A stretch of DNA of 64,000 nucleotides from CAWEFA01 sp963851385 (GCA_963851385.1 CAWKPE010000008.1:1-64000), one strand, 5' to 3'; positions 19,727 through 29,587 are shown, counted from the stretch's first letter. Made by a program: numbers and translations. Notes: generated from the letters alone by a model not told the origin.

Positions 19727-19972
19727 ATTATTTATATTACTGGTAAGTGAAAATGTTTTGTGTTATCTTTATTCTGAATCTTTAAATATTTCAATTTTTC
19801 TTCATTCTTAATCTATGTTATACAAAGTTAGCCAAAATGTATTTAAGGATGAGATAAATGACTATTTACAAATTTGTCAAAGAAATTCATTACTTATTAT
19901 AAAAAATTTTGAGAAATAAAATAGGTTTTGAATGTTAAACACTTTTTAACAAAATTTGTTATCCGAATAAAT

Positions 19973-20194
19973 ATGACAACTCAAATGCTTCAGATGATAA
20001 AAAATATATTCTATTTTTATTTGGACGGTTTTCGTGAAATGACTATCGGGAAAAAACTCTGGACAATTATATTTATTAAGCTTTTTATTATGTTTGTTTT
20101 GCTAAGGCTTTTCTTTTTTAATGATTTTTTAAATTCAAAATTTAAAAACAATCAGGAAAAGAGTAAATACGTTATTGAACAATTGACTAAATAG
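19973..20194 (+). CDS. DUF4492 small membrane protein upstream of cydA
   Basis: A short protein (73 residues from the ATG at 19973; an in-frame TTG lies further upstream at 19928) with the DUF4492 pattern IFYFYLDGFREMTIGKKLW followed by one transmembrane helix (TIIFIKLFIMFVLLRLFFF) and a charged tail. It ends 4 bases before cydA. DUF4492 genes commonly sit just upstream of cytochrome bd oxidase genes in Bacteroidota, so a role in assembly or stability of the oxidase is plausible, but no function is established here. ATGs at 19985 and 19994 are alternative starts. Confidence 0.8.
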   Translation: MTTQMLQMIKNIFYFYLDGFREMTIGKKLWTIIFIKLFIMFVLLRLFFFNDFLNSKFKNNQEKSKYVIEQLTK

Positions 20195-20198
20195 ATTT

Positions 20199-21755
20199 AT
20201 GAATAATGCTATAGATATCAACCTGATCGACTGGTCCCGCGGACAATTTGCTCTTACAGCGATTTATCACTGGCTATTTGTCCCGTTAACACTTGGATTA
20301 AGTTTTATAGTTGCCTTTATGGAATACATTTATTTTAAAACCAATAATCCTGAATGGAAAAGAATTACAAAATTCTGGATGACTTTATTTGGGATAAATT
20401 TTGCTATTGGTATAGCCACTGGTATTATTCTTGAATTTGAATTTGGAACTAACTGGTCAAATTATTCGTGGTTTGTAGGCGATATTTTTGGCGCACCTTT
20501 AGCTATTGAGGGAATAATGGCTTTTTTTCTTGAATCCACTTTCATTGCAGTTATGTTTTTTGGCTGGAATAAAGTCAGCCGCAGATTTCATTTGGTGTCA
20601 ACCTGGTTGGTAGCAGTTGGGGCAAGTCTTTCAGCACTTTGGATTTTAGTTGCAAATGCCTGGATGCAATATCCGGTCGGCATGCATTTTAATCCTGATA
20701 CAGCCCGCAATGAAATGATTAATTTTTGGGAAATATTATTTTCACCGGTTGCTATTAATAAATTTTTACATACAATAACATCAGGATTTGTTTTGGCTTC
20801 AGTATTTGTAGCAGGAATTAGTGCATGGTACTTATTAAAAAATCGTGAAAAATTTCTTGCTTCAAGAAGCATTATTATTGCATCTGTTTTTGGATTAGTT
20901 TCATCTCTTTATCTGGCATATACAGGCGATATTTCAGCAAAAATGGTAGCTCAGAAAGCAACCCATGAAATTTGCTGCAATGGAAGGTTTTTATAAAGGC
21001 AGAACAAATGCTCCGTTAAAACTTTTTGGAATCATTTGGGGAAAAGACACATCAGAATATGACCTGCCAAACTTAATTTTAAAAATTGAAGTTCCAAATG
21101 GGTTATCATTTCTGGCTTATGAAAATAAAAATGCTTTTATACCTGGAGTTAAAGATTTATTGAATGGGAATCCAAAATACAGAATAATTTCAGCTAAAGA
21201 AAAAATTGAACGTGGAAAAATTGCGCGGCAAACTTTACGTGAATTAAAAGATGCTTCTCAAAAAAGGGATACTGCAAAATACTTGCAGCTTAAGGACAAG
21301 TTTATGAATCCCGATTTTCAAAAAAAATATTTCGCATATTTTGGATATGCCTTTTTTAACAATCCAAAAAGTTTAATTCCTAATATACCCATTGCAGTTT
21401 ATAGCTTTCATGCGATGGTATTGCTTGGGTTTTATTTTATTGGTTTTTTCATTTTATCTGTTGTGGGTTTCACTACGAGACATTATTGCAAAGCAAAAGT
21501 TTATTTTATGGATTGTAGTTTTAAGCATTCCTTTGCCTTACCTTGCAAGCCAGGCTGGATGGATTTTAACTGAAGTTGGAAGACAGCCATGGGTTATACA
21601 GGACTATTTGCCAACCATCGCTGCCGTATCACAAATAAATGCGTCGGCAGTGCAAATTACATTTCTGGCTTTTTGCAGCGTTATTCACGGCATTGTTAAT
21701 TGCTGAAATCAGGATTATGACAAAACAAATTAAGATAGGACCTAAAGACCATTAA
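20199..21755 (+). pseudogene. cydA: cytochrome bd oxidase subunit I, three +1 frameshifts
   Basis: Subunit I of the quinol-oxidising cytochrome bd terminal oxidase, which binds the quinol and hemes. The protein reads correctly in three frames, needing one base removed each time. Near 20958 the sequence reads CAGAAA-G-CAACCCATG (giving QKQPMKFAAMEG). Near 21451 it reads TTTTTC-A-TTTTATCTG (FF then YLLW). Near 21671 it reads GCTTTT-T-GCAGCG (LAF then AALFTALLIAEIRI). Corrected, it is about 517 residues, ends at TAA 21753-21755 and retains the heme-ligand region IYHW (His24), KFLHTITSGF and the GRQPW motif. cydB downstream is intact, so sequence error is more likely than gene loss, although true decay is not excluded. 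Confidence 0.9.
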
Positions 21756-21788
21756 TCAAATTGACAATTATAAAAAATAATCTATAAT

Positions 21789-22943
21789 ATGTTTGATCCG
21801 TTATCTTTAAATATACTTCAGCATTACTGGTGGATAATTATTTCATTGATTGCTGGAACCTTAGTATTTCTAATGTTTGTTCAGGGAGGACAAACCTTTA
21901 TTTTTACAATAGGCAAAACAGAAGTTGAACAAACTATAATTGTAAATTCGCTCGGCAGGAAATGGGAATTTACTTTCACAACGTTGGTTGTTTTCGGTGG
22001 AGCTTTCTTTGCTTCTTTTCCTATGTTTTATTCAACAAGTTTTGGCGGAGCTTACTGGCTTTGGATGAGTATCTTGTTTTGCTTTATAATCCAGGCTATT
22101 TCATATGAATATCGTTCAAAACCCAACAATTTTTTAGGAAAGCATACTTACGAAATCTTTTTAATAATTAATGGAGCAATGGGTACATTTCTATTAGGAG
22201 TGGCAGTCAGCACTTTCTTTACCGGTTCTATGTTTTTTATTGATTTAAAGAATATCACAAATGACAGTGCAGTCGCAATCTCACGGTGGGGATCAATGGC
22301 TCATGGCTTTGAAGCACTAATGAATATTCATAATCTAACTCTTGGTTTAGCCGTTTTCTTTCTTGCAAGGGTATTAGGTCTATTGTACTTTATGAATAAC
22401 ATTAAAGATGAAACTTTGAATAATCGTGCAAGACATCATCTTTGGTTCAATGCCATCCCTTTCCTTGTTTTCTTTTTAGCATTCCTCGTTTACTTATTTC
22501 TAGCTGAAGGCTTTGCATATATGCCCGATACAAAGCTGATTTTTCTTGAAAAATATAAATATTTTATCAATCTGATAGAAATGCCGCTGGTGGGACTGTT
22601 CTTTTTAATAGGTGTATTATTTGTTCTTTATGGAATTATTGTATCATTATTTACAAAAACTACTAAAGGTATATGGTTTAGTGGAAGTGGCACTATACTT
22701 ACAATTTTTGCACTTTTTTTAGATGCTGGTTTTAACAATACTGCTTTTTACCCTTCGATTTTTGATTTCCAGAGTTCCCTCACGATCGAGAATAGCTCTT
22801 CCAGCCTTTATACTCTGACAACCATGAGTTATGTAAGTATTCTTGTTCCATTCGTTGGTGCTTATATTGCCTATACATGGAAATCAATAAACAAAAAGCA
22901 AATTGATGAGAAAGAATTAAATGAAGAAGGGCATTTGTATTAA
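21789..22943 (+). CDS. cydB: cytochrome bd oxidase subunit II
   Basis: A 384-residue polytopic membrane protein, partner of CydA in the bd-type quinol oxidase used at low oxygen. The start MFDPLSLNILQHYWWIIISL, the motif GGAYWLWMSILFCFIIQAISYEYR and the approximately nine hydrophobic helices fit the Bacteroidota CydB family. It starts 33 bases after the cydA stop, so both belong to one operon with the DUF4492 gene upstream and two small membrane proteins downstream. The frame is intact throughout. Confidence 0.95.
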   Translation: MFDPLSLNILQHYWWIIISLIAGTLVFLMFVQGGQTFIFTIGKTEVEQTIIVNSLGRKWEFTFTTLVVFGGAFFASFPMFYSTSFGGAYWLWMSILFCFIIQAISYEYRSKPNNFLGKHTYEIFLIINGAMGTFLLGVAVSTFFTGSMFFIDLKNITNDSAVAISRWGSMAHGFEALMNIHNLTLGLAVFFLARVLGLLYFMNNIKDETLNNRARHHLWFNAIPFLVFFLAFLVYLFLAEGFAYMPDTKLIFLEKYKYFINLIEMPLVGLFFLIGVLFVLYGIIVSLFTKTTKGIWFSGSGTILTIFALFLDAGFNNTAFYPSIFDFQSSLTIENSSSSLYTLTTMSYVSILVPFVGAYIAYTWKSINKKQIDEKELNEEGHLY

Positions 22944-23020
22944 AAAAGAATGATGACAGATGACTGACGACGAACGTAAAAGAGCAAAAGACAAAGATTG
23001 ATGATTAATAAGTGATAAAT

Positions 23021-23140
23021 ATGTACGTAAATGGAATAGTATGGCTGCTAACTTTGCCAGCAATTATTATAGTAAGCTATTTGCTTATTAATATTATGTT
23101 AAAGAAATTTGAGAAAAAACACGGAAATAAAGAGAAATAA
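23021..23140 (+). CDS. 39-residue single-helix protein after cydB, CydX-like position
   Basis: A short open frame starts MYVNGIVWLLTL, has one hydrophobic helix (LTLPAIIIVSYLLINIML) and ends in a basic tail (KKFEKKHGNKEK). It ends 2 bases before the next ATG. Size, single-helix topology and place directly after cydB resemble CydX-type small subunits of cytochrome bd oxidases, though there is no clear sequence similarity to E. coli CydX. A real coding role is supported by the layout and tight spacing only. Confidence 0.5.
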   Translation: MYVNGIVWLLTLPAIIIVSYLLINIMLKKFEKKHGNKEK

Positions 23141-23142
23141 AT

Positions 23143-23337
23143 ATGATACGATTTTTATTATTAGGAGCTGGAATAGCTTTATTGATTTTTGGAATTGGTC
23201 GCTTGATTTATGATTTTGGAAGAATTAGAGGAGCATCTGATCCGAACTCAGTGCATATCAAAAAAGGCCTGATTGCAGCATTGGGTTCGATCATACTGGG
23301 CTTATTACTTATTTTTAGAAATACCCGCAAAGAATAA
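23143..23337 (+). CDS. small two-helix membrane protein
   Basis: A 64-residue protein with two hydrophobic helices (FLLLGAGIALLIFGIGRLIY and GLIAALGSIILGLLLIF) separated by a polar segment GRIRGASDPNSVH. It begins 2 bases after the 39-residue gene, so it is probably the last gene of the cytochrome bd operon. I do not recognise a named family. A helper of the oxidase is possible from position alone. Confidence 0.6.
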   Translation: MIRFLLLGAGIALLIFGIGRLIYDFGRIRGASDPNSVHIKKGLIAALGSIILGLLLIFRNTRKE

Positions 23338-23360
23338 CTTCTTCAGATGGATTTAAAGAG

Positions 23361-23457
23361 GGTGTCTCAAAAGTTATTTTTCATTGTCACTCCCGCTTCC
23401 AGAATTTCGGGACATGGGAATGACAGTGTTGAGTTTTGAGCCACTTTTGAGACGACC
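23361..23457. repeat. 97-bp inverted-repeat element between convergent genes
   Basis: The ends are inverted copies (GGTGTCTCAAAAGT and ACTTTTGAGACGACC). Inside them a second complementary pair, CATTGTCACTCCC with GGGAATGACAGTG, brackets CAGAATTTCGGGA. The whole can fold into one long hairpin. The same terminal motif GTCTCAAAAG occurs at 46474. It may serve as a bidirectional terminator or be a small non-coding mobile element; there is no coding potential. Confidence 0.6.
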
Positions 23458-23489
23458 TTAACCATTAAAATCATCATAGAAAACAAATA

Positions 23490-25098
23490 CTAAGCTCTTT
23501 TCTTAGCCTTCTCGACTTTCATCTCGTGAACATCGCATACTCTGCCTGATGGGTCTGTGTTCGTTTGCCATTTTGGAATCCATTTCAAAACCGATTTTGC
23601 TGCAGATTCCTGGGGATAATGTTTTTCAAAAATAGCACGAAAATAAAATGCTTCTTTCGTAGCAGGTGTATTGTAAGGGAATCGTTCAGCAGCAGTTGCA
23701 AATTCTTTATCGGAGACCGTTTTATTACAATAATCTGTAATTCCGTCAATCCAGCTATAACCTACGCCATCACTGAATTGTTCTTTCTGTCTCCACAATA
23801 TTTCCGGAGGCAAATAGGGATCTTTCTTATCATCAAAAGCTGCTCTGAGAATATACTTTTCGGGTTTACCAATTGACCTGTCCGGTTGCTTGCTATTACC
23901 TCTGATGTTCATTGCAACATCAAGGAAATACCTGTCGAGAAAAGGAACACGCACTTCCAATCCATGTGCCATAGTAGATTTATCGGCTCTTAAACAATCC
24001 GCTGTGGATAACAGACTAACCCTTCTTATAGTTTCTTTCTGAAATTCTTCATCGGACGGTGCATTATGAAAGTACAAATATCCGCCAAAAATTTCATCAG
24101 CTCCTTCACCTGAAAGAACAACTTTAATACCCATATCACTAATATATTTAGAAAGGAAATACATAGGTGTTGAGGCACGAATGGTAGTTATATCATAGGA
24201 TTCAAGATGCCAGATAATTTTTTCTATTGCTTCGATTCCTTGTTCGACTGAAAAAAATACATTATGATGTTTAGTCCCGATAAAATCAGCAACTTTTTGT
24301 GCCGCTTTAATGTCGGGGACATCAGCATTTAATCCAACGGAAAAAGAATGCAATTCCTGTTTGGTTCCACGTAACAAGCGTTTGGTTATAGATGAAATCA
24401 GGCTTGAATCTAAACCTCCGGAAAGCAATACTCCTAAAGGAACATCACTCATAAGCCTTTTTCTTGTTGCTTCTGTCAAGAAAAATTGTAATTTTTTCAA
24501 ATCAACTTCATCATTACAATTTTTATAATCATGATATTTAGGTTTATAATATTGAACCAATCCTGTCTCCCCACTATAATAATGTCCGGGAGGAAATGGC
24601 TTCGAACCAGGTGCACTGGTCAGAAATTGACTTTAATTCAGATGAAAAATATAAATTGCCTTCGTTGTCATGGCCATAGTAAAAAGGTTTGACACCAATA
24701 GGGTCACGACCTGCCATGAATTTATCGCCATCAATAACAACAAATGCCCAGTCCCCATCGAGTTCGTTGCAGAAATCATAACCGTATTTCTCGTACAAAT
24801 GAACAATTACCTCACTATCGCAAGTTGTGTGAAAATTATGATCGGCTAGTTTTGTTTTGCGCAAATCCATATAATTATAAATTTCACCATTATGAACAAC
24901 AAAAGCATTATCTGTTCCACGAATAGGCTGACGCCCAGTGCTAAGATCCATAATCGACAACCTTTCATGAGTCATGATATATCCGTTTGGAAACTGGATG
25001 AATCCGCTTTCATCAGGCCCGCGATGACTCATTCTTTTCGAAAGCTTTTTTACTTTATCCAAGTCTTTCTTTCCAATAATTGCTAAAATACCGCACAT
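23490..25098 (-). pseudogene. asnB: asparagine synthetase B, one +1 frameshift
   Basis: Glutamine-hydrolysing asparagine synthetase. The N-terminal part (25098 down to about 24600) is the Ntn glutaminase domain with the catalytic Cys2 (MCGILAIIG), RMSHRGPDESG and VVHNGEIYN. The C-terminal part carries the PP-loop VLLSGGLDSSLISS and the synthetase domain. The frames differ by one base near 24597: on the coding strand GAAGCC-A-TTTCCTCCC should read EAFPPGHYY, but with the extra base it ends in LLTAG. Removing that base gives about 535 residues, normal for the family. It is divergent from an AsnC-type regulator. The lesion looks like a single-base insertion error. Confidence 0.9.
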
Positions 25099-25267
25099 TG
25101 TTCAAAAATTTGATATTAATAATTTGTAAGTTTAAATGTTATTTTTTCGATAAATTGAAACCTTGTTTTAAGATTTGAAACGAAAAATATAGCATAATCC
25201 CATGCAAAAGTAATAAAATGCAATACAATATTAAAATAAATTTACAGTTTTCAACAAATTTTTTAAA

Positions 25268-25295
25268 TTTGATAATAATTTATAACTTACATTTG
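25268..25295 (+). promoter_or_regulatory. candidate Bacteroidota-type promoter for Lrp/AsnC gene
   Basis: A TTTG at 25268-25271 is followed 16 bases later by TACATTTG at 25288-25295, resembling the Bacteroides -33 TTTG and -7 TAnnTTTG boxes with slightly short spacing. The regulator gene starts 38 bases downstream. The divergent asnB promoter must lie in the same 235-bp gap. Confidence 0.4.
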
Positions 25296-25333
25296 ATTTT
25301 TAAGGAGTAAATAATTTAATAAAAGAATTAAAA

Positions 25334-25798
25334 ATGGATGACGATATTCTGATTGACAGTCTTGATAAAAAAATACTATCCATAATTCAAGGTAATGCCA
25401 GGATTCCTTTTCTTGAAGTTGCCAGGGAATGCAATGTTTCAGGTGCAGCGATTCATCAAAGAGTCCAAAAATTAATTAAAACAGGTGTAATAACAGGTTC
25501 CGAATTCATTATTGATCCTAAAAAAATAGGCTATCACACTTGTGCTTACATAGGAATTTATCTTGAAACGGCAGGTATGTTTAAAGATGTAGTGGAAGAA
25601 TTAAAAAAAATTCCTGAGATTGTTCAATGTGATTATACTACTGGTAATTATTCTATTTTTATTAAAATTTATACTAGGGACAATCAGCATTTAAAGGAAA
25701 TACTTGCTGACAAATTGCAATCAATTAAAGGCATATCGCGTACCGAAACATTTATTTGCCTTGAAGAAAATTTAAGCAGGCACCTTCCGGTGAATTGA
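25334..25798 (+). CDS. Lrp/AsnC-family transcriptional regulator
   Basis: A 154-residue regulator with an N-terminal helix-turn-helix (LDKKILSIIQGNARIPFLEV, then CNVSGAAIHQRVQKL) and a C-terminal RAM ligand-binding domain (YTTGNYSIFIKIYT). It is divergent from asnB with 235 bp between them, the arrangement used by E. coli AsnC for asparagine-responsive control of asnA, so asnB is the likely target. It ends 10 bases before ispE. The family call is firm; the effector is inferred. Confidence 0.9.
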   Translation: MDDDILIDSLDKKILSIIQGNARIPFLEVARECNVSGAAIHQRVQKLIKTGVITGSEFIIDPKKIGYHTCAYIGIYLETAGMFKDVVEELKKIPEIVQCDYTTGNYSIFIKIYTRDNQHLKEILADKLQSIKGISRTETFICLEENLSRHLPVN

Positions 25799-25808
25799 AA
25801 GATATAAG

Positions 25809-26630
25809 ATGATCTCATTTCCCAATGCCAAAATAAACATTGGCCTCAATATTGTTCGAAAGCGTGACGATGGTTTTCATGATATTGAAACGGTTTTTTA
25901 TCCCGTTAAGATTTGCGATATACTTGAAATTCTAGAAAATCCTTTAGGTAGTCGCATGCCATTGTTTCATAATACTGGTTTACTTATAGATGTATCGCTC
26001 GACAGAAATCTGTGTGTTAAAGCTTATCACTTGCTTCAAAAAGATTACAAACTTCCCGAAATCTCAATCCATCTTCATAAAATTATTCCATTTGGTGCCG
26101 GTTTAGGTGGAGGATCAAGTGATGCTGTATTTACAATAAAATTACTAAACAAGCTTTTTTCCTTAGAATTGACAAATGATAAAATTCGTAATTATGCCAT
26201 AATGCTTGGAAGCGATTGTAGTTTTTTTATTGAAAGTATTCCGGTCTTTGCCAGTGGAAGAGGAGAAGTTATTCAATCGGTTGACCTTAATTTAACCGGT
26301 TTATATATTTTAATTGTTAAGCCTCCTTTTGGCATTTCAACTATTGAAGCCTATTCCGAATTAATTCCTGAAATTCCTTATTACAATCTGATTGAGAGTA
26401 TTAAACTACCTCTTGAAAAGTGGACTGATATTATAACAAACGATTTTGAAAAAAAATTATTTGTAAAATATCCTGAACTTTCCAGAATAAAAGAAAAACT
26501 TTATAAGGCAGGTGCTTTATATGCATCATTGTCTGGAAGTGGTTCCGCGCTTTATGGAATATTTAAAAACGAACCAGATATTGCTGACTTATTTCCTGGT
26601 AATTTTGTTTGGAGCGGAGTACTTGAATAA
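25809..26630 (+). CDS. ispE: 4-diphosphocytidyl-2-C-methyl-D-erythritol kinase
   Basis: A 273-residue GHMP-family kinase of the MEP isoprenoid pathway, phosphorylating CDP-ME at the 2-hydroxyl. Motif 1 is FPNAKINIGLNIVRKRDDGFHDIET (residues about 4-28), the ATP-binding glycine loop is PFGAGLGGGSSDA (about residue 97) and the C-terminal motif is ASLSGSGSALYGIF. The length is typical of Bacteroidota members. The short 10-base gap to the upstream regulator suggests shared transcription, which may be incidental to function. Confidence 0.95.
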   Translation: MISFPNAKINIGLNIVRKRDDGFHDIETVFYPVKICDILEILENPLGSRMPLFHNTGLLIDVSLDRNLCVKAYHLLQKDYKLPEISIHLHKIIPFGAGLGGGSSDAVFTIKLLNKLFSLELTNDKIRNYAIMLGSDCSFFIESIPVFASGRGEVIQSVDLNLTGLYILIVKPPFGISTIEAYSELIPEIPYYNLIESIKLPLEKWTDIITNDFEKKLFVKYPELSRIKEKLYKAGALYASLSGSGSALYGIFKNEPDIADLFPGNFVWSGVLE

Positions 26631-26682
26631 TCTGAAGATGTGAAAATCTGCAAATACAAAGATTGACTTATGCTCCTATTTT

Positions 26683-28068
26683 CTATATTAATCTTTTAAT
26701 TTCATCTATTATCTTTCCGGCTAATTGTCTTGCTTTTTCCTCAGTTCTGCTTTCAGCATAAATCCTTATTATAGGTTCTGTATTAGATTTACGTAAATGC
26801 ACCCATTCTTTTTCAAAGTCAATACGTATACCGTCAGCATTATTTATTTTGTCATTGTTGTGACGGTTTTTCATCGCTTCAAGAATTTTATCAACATTGA
26901 TACCTGGAGTAAGTTCTATTTTATTTTTAGAAATAAAATACGATGGATATTTGGCTCGTAATTGGGAACATTTCAATTTTGATTTAGCGAGATGGGTAAG
27001 GAATAATGCAATGCCAACCAATGCATCACGACCGTAATGAAGTTCAGGAAAAATTACTCCGCCATTCCCTTCACCACCGATAACTGCATTCACCTGTTTC
27101 ATTATAGAAACTACATTCACTTCGCCGACTGCCGAGGCTGTATATTTTCCACCATAAGTTTCGGTAACATCACATAGCGCCCTTGTTGAAGACAGGTTAG
27201 ATACTGTGTTGCCGGGTTTATTTAAGAGCACGTAGTCGGCGACTGCAACCAAAGTATATTCTTCTCCAAACATTAAACCATCTTCACAAATAATCGCAAG
27301 CCGGTCGACATCAGGATCAACAACGAAACCCAGATCGGCCTTTTTATCTTTCACAACTTTAGATATTTCTATCAGATATTCAGGTAATGGTTCAGGATTA
27401 TGCGGGAACTCACCGTTAGGGGTACAGTACAATTCAATTATTTCTTTTACTCCTAGTTTCTTTAATAAGACAGGCAGAATTTTGCCACCGACTGAATTAA
27501 CACAATCAATAGCAACTTTTAATTTTGCATCTTTTATTGCTTTAATATCAACCAATGGTAATGCCAGTATTTTGTCAATATGAATTAAATCAAAATCTTC
27601 TTTAACCGTAATTTTACCAAGCTTATCAACTTCGGTAAACTGATAAAAATCAGCCTCAGCCATTTTTAATATTTGCTTTCCATCACTATCTGATAGAAAT
27701 TCGCCCATGTTATTAAGAAGTTTTAGTGCATTCCATTGTTTTGGATTGTGGCTTGCAGTAAGAATTATTCCGCCATCGGCATGGACTTCAGTTACCGCGA
27801 TTTCAATTGTTGGTGTAGTAGCCAAACCAGCATTAATAACATTAATTCCTAAACCCATAAGAGTTCCGCATACCAGATGTTCAGTCATTGGTCCTGATAT
27901 TCGTGCATCACGTCCAACAACTATAGAACACTTTTCATTTTTAGAATTGTTCTGTATCCATATACCAAATGCGGCTGTGAATTTTACAATATCTAATGGT
28001 GTAAGATTTTCTCCTGGCTTACCACCAATTGTACCGCGAATTCCGGAAATAGATTTAATTAGGGTCAT
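26683..28068 (-). CDS. glmM: phosphoglucosamine mutase
   Basis: A 461-residue alpha-D-phosphohexomutase. GlmM converts glucosamine-6-phosphate to glucosamine-1-phosphate for UDP-GlcNAc and cell wall synthesis. The opening SISGIRGTIGGKPGENLTP, the phosphoserine loop ILTASHNPKQWNALK (about residue 100), the metal loop DPDVDRLAI, the sugar-binding GEGNGGVIFP and the phosphate-binding RKSNTEPIIRIYAES are all present. Similar enzymes act as phosphomannomutases, so the substrate is less certain than the fold. It is transcribed towards ispE and stands alone. Confidence 0.88.
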   Translation of the reverse strand: MTLIKSISGIRGTIGGKPGENLTPLDIVKFTAAFGIWIQNNSKNEKCSIVVGRDARISGPMTEHLVCGTLMGLGINVINAGLATTPTIEIAVTEVHADGGIILTASHNPKQWNALKLLNNMGEFLSDSDGKQILKMAEADFYQFTEVDKLGKITVKEDFDLIHIDKILALPLVDIKAIKDAKLKVAIDCVNSVGGKILPVLLKKLGVKEIIELYCTPNGEFPHNPEPLPEYLIEISKVVKDKKADLGFVVDPDVDRLAIICEDGLMFGEEYTLVAVADYVLLNKPGNTVSNLSSTRALCDVTETYGGKYTASAVGEVNVVSIMKQVNAVIGGEGNGGVIFPELHYGRDALVGIALFLTHLAKSKLKCSQLRAKYPSYFISKNKIELTPGINVDKILEAMKNRHNNDKINNADGIRIDFEKEWVHLRKSNTEPIIRIYAESRTEEKARQLAGKIIDEIKRLI

Positions 28069-28381
28069 AGGTTATTTATATTTTGACTATTAAAACGTAA
28101 ATTTAGTTAATTTAGTTAATCGAGATTAGGCTATATATTATTCGGAGGTGCTGAATAAATTCTAATCTCATTATTTGTTCTCGCAAAGGTCGCACAGATA
28201 AAAAAGCAAAGAGCGCAAAATACACATTGAAATAACTTAGCGTTCTTGGCGTGAAATATTAATGCATTAATATTAGCAATTTTTGTAAAATATAAATTCC
28301 ATAATAGACGGTAAATAATAAATAATTAAAAAACAAAGCACTATTGTTTTCTTATTAAATTTGCAACCTAAATTCGATAAA
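28069..28381. other. 313-bp intergenic region between divergent genes
   Basis: The gap between glmM and the RluB-type gene must hold two divergent promoters. It contains a CGCAAAG-type palindromic repeat at 28177-28258 and otherwise AT-rich sequence. No open frame with coding character was seen. Confidence 0.6.
28177..28258. repeat. CGCAAAG-type interspersed palindromic repeat, copy 1
   Basis: The left arm GTTCTCGCAAAGGTCGC and the right arm TTAGCGTTCTTGGCGTGAAA are imperfect inverted copies around an AT-rich centre that contains a further AGCGCAAAA. Related elements lie at 40466-40571 and 46471-46606. It is non-coding. Confidence 0.6.
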
Positions 28382-29587
28382 ATGGCTTTCAATAAGAAAT
28401 ACAATAAAAAACGTACAGATCAAGCAGGAACAGGAAGATTTGAGCGGAAAGGTCCGAAAAAAGATTCAGGTTACAATACTGGTAGAACTGGCAAGATTAA
28501 CAAGAAAAAAATATTCCGTAAGGACGAAAAAAGAGAAGGACCTTATAAGACCTATTCTAAGCAACGAAATGTGGAATATGATAAAGACTCAGCTCGTACT
28601 GGAAAAAAAGAACCATTTACCAGTGAAGGCACGGCAAAAAAATATGATAGATTTTCTTCAGACAATAAAAGGTCTTATACACCCGGAAGCAGAAATCGAA
28701 GTGAAGAAGTTGGCAAGGATAAATTCCGGACAGGGAGTGATAAACCTTATGACAGAAGAAACACAGAAGGCAGGTACAATAGATTTACTGACTATGACAG
28801 GAGAGAAAGAAGAAATTCCGGATACAAAAAACGAGAAATATCTATTCCGGCAAGACCTAAACATGATAATGACAAAATCCGGTTAAACAGGTATATTTCA
28901 ACAAGTGGAATTTGTTCAAGGCGCGAAGCAGATGACTTGATTTCGGCCGGCCTCATCACAGTAAATGGAAAACTTGTAAATGAATTGGGTTCAAAAGTAT
29001 CTATGAATGATGAGGTAAGATATAACGGTGAACTTATTAAAAAGGAACGTAATGTTTATATTTTGCTAAACAAACCTAAAGAATATGTTACAACGCTTAA
29101 AGATCCTTATGCCAAACATACAGTATTGGATTTGATTAAAGGAGCTTGCAAAGAACGTGTTTTTCCAGTTGGTCGGCTCGATCGAAATACCACGGGTGTT
29201 TTATTGTTGACCAACGATGGGGAATTGACAAAAAAACTTACTCATCCGAGTTTCAATAAGAAAAAAATATATCATGTTTTTCTGGATAAGAATTTGAAAA
29301 CATCTGATTTGGAAACCATATCAAATGGAATCGATTTGGATGATGGATTTATAAAAGTTGACGATATTAGTTTTGTTGATGCAGATGACAAAAAGCAGGT
29401 TGGTATAGAAATACATTCAGGCCGTAACCACATAGTTCGTCGCATTTTTGAACATTTGGATTATCGTGTAATCAGACTGGATAGAGTTTATTTTGCCGGA
29501 TTGACAAAAAAAGGCTTGCAACGAGGTCATTGGAGATTTCTGACAGATCAGGAAATAGGTATGCTTAAGATGGGGAGTTATAAATAA
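28382..29587 (+). CDS. RluB/RsuA-family pseudouridine synthase with basic N-tail
   Basis: A 401-residue pseudouridine synthase. The ATG at 28382 (MAFNKKYNKK) is preferred to a TTG 21 bases upstream. Residues 1-155 are a low-complexity tail rich in Lys, Arg, Gly, Asp and Tyr, probably disordered and RNA-binding. Then follow an S4 domain (RLNRYISTSGICSRREADDL) and the catalytic domain with Asp in VGRLDRNTTGVLLLTNDGEL. This is the RsuA/RluB/E/F group; a 23S rRNA target is likely but the exact uridine is not evident. The extended tail is common in Bacteroidota homologues. Confidence 0.9.
   Translation: MAFNKKYNKKRTDQAGTGRFERKGPKKDSGYNTGRTGKINKKKIFRKDEKREGPYKTYSKQRNVEYDKDSARTGKKEPFTSEGTAKKYDRFSSDNKRSYTPGSRNRSEEVGKDKFRTGSDKPYDRRNTEGRYNRFTDYDRRERRNSGYKKREISIPARPKHDNDKIRLNRYISTSGICSRREADDLISAGLITVNGKLVNELGSKVSMNDEVRYNGELIKKERNVYILLNKPKEYVTTLKDPYAKHTVLDLIKGACKERVFPVGRLDRNTTGVLLLTNDGELTKKLTHPSFNKKKIYHVFLDKNLKTSDLETISNGIDLDDGFIKVDDISFVDADDKKQVGIEIHSGRNHIVRRIFEHLDYRVIRLDRVYFAGLTKKGLQRGHWRFLTDQEIGMLKMGSYK

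Noticed and set aside
20940..21680. Programmed +1 frameshifting in cydA
   Set aside because: The three contexts differ, no shared slippery codon or stimulatory stop is seen, and similar single-base lesions occur in unrelated genes.
20965..21706. Two apparently separate genes inside cydA
   Set aside because: They are the shifted middle and end of CydA; dropping one base at each junction gives a single family-typical protein.
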